From JBGOUJ01 sp041477005 (GTDB taxonomy: Bacteria; Acidobacteriota; Terriglobia; Bryobacterales; JACQDG01): a DNA stretch of 12,757 nt. Numbering within the stretch: the first letter of the stretch is position 1; every line of letters begins with the position of its first letter. The notes under the pieces were generated by a model. It was given only the letters and a program-made list of their open reading frames with translations, did no database searches and was not told where the DNA came from. The stretch is taken from contig JBGOUJ010000163.1 of the NCBI GenBank assembly GCA_041477005.1, positions 1-12,757 of the forward strand, given 5' to 3'. A program made the position numbers and the translations under genes. Of this stretch, positions 12,741 to 12,757 are shown in pieces.

Positions 12741-12757
12741 GGGGACGGGCCGACGCC

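Overview
The window is GC-rich and reads like a chromosomal piece of a soil-type Acidobacteriota (Bryobacter/Solibacter-like). This is inferred from the gene repertoire: Tat-exported TIM-barrel isomerase, quinoprotein dehydrogenase with a planctomycete/acidobacterial-type haem-binding cytochrome, WxxGxW-repeat protein, and many lipoproteins. It is not from any marker gene. No rRNA, tRNA, CRISPR array, insertion sequence or integrase is visible.

Left block (1-3533, all minus strand): a probable heavy-metal (Cu/Ag) export cluster. Reading from its 5' end it holds an exported rhodanese-like protein with a CGCCPMEKC active loop, a remnant resembling a delta-60 repeat, a small exported Cys-rich protein, a TolC/CusC-type outer-membrane channel, and a CusB-type periplasmic adaptor with an N-terminal metal-binding domain. 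The adaptor runs off the left edge; the inner-membrane RND pump would be expected beyond it. 

Middle block (3534-6706): a plus-strand Tat-exported sugar phosphate isomerase/epimerase-like gene has a clear promoter and a perfect 11-bp hairpin at the predicted start of its message. After it the DNA looks scarred. A well-initiated signal-peptide ORF runs out of frame into a polytopic membrane protein. A DUF2314-like gene is cut short where it meets that membrane protein. A HigB/HigA-type toxin-antitoxin pair lies next, and a 3' remnant of a beta-propeller (sialidase-like) gene carries an in-frame TGA. The TA pair sits between the two broken genes, which suggests a site of deletion or insertion.

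Right-centre block (6707-9704, minus strand): a small secreted WxxGxW-repeat protein sits behind a candidate sigma-54 promoter. Next comes a two-gene operon with a 4-bp start/stop overlap, coding for a dihaem cytochrome c and a PQQ-dependent alcohol dehydrogenase. Together these form a likely periplasmic alcohol oxidation chain, with electrons passing from PQQ to cytochrome c.

Right block (9705-12757, minus strand): a long imperfect inverted repeat built of GAATTGAG-like units comes first. Then a nucleoside hydrolase-like lipoprotein is translationally coupled to a small lipoprotein through a 15-bp tandem duplication. Last is an anaerobic sulfatase-maturating enzyme (radical SAM plus SPASM) preceded by a purine-rich, G-quadruplex-prone tract. 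No sulfatase is present in the window.

I found no clearly new multi-gene system. The best candidates for a second look are the exported rhodanese plus Cys-rich protein at the head of the metal-efflux cluster, the decayed 4680-6585 region around the TA module, and the sigma-54-like promoter of the WxxGxW gene.
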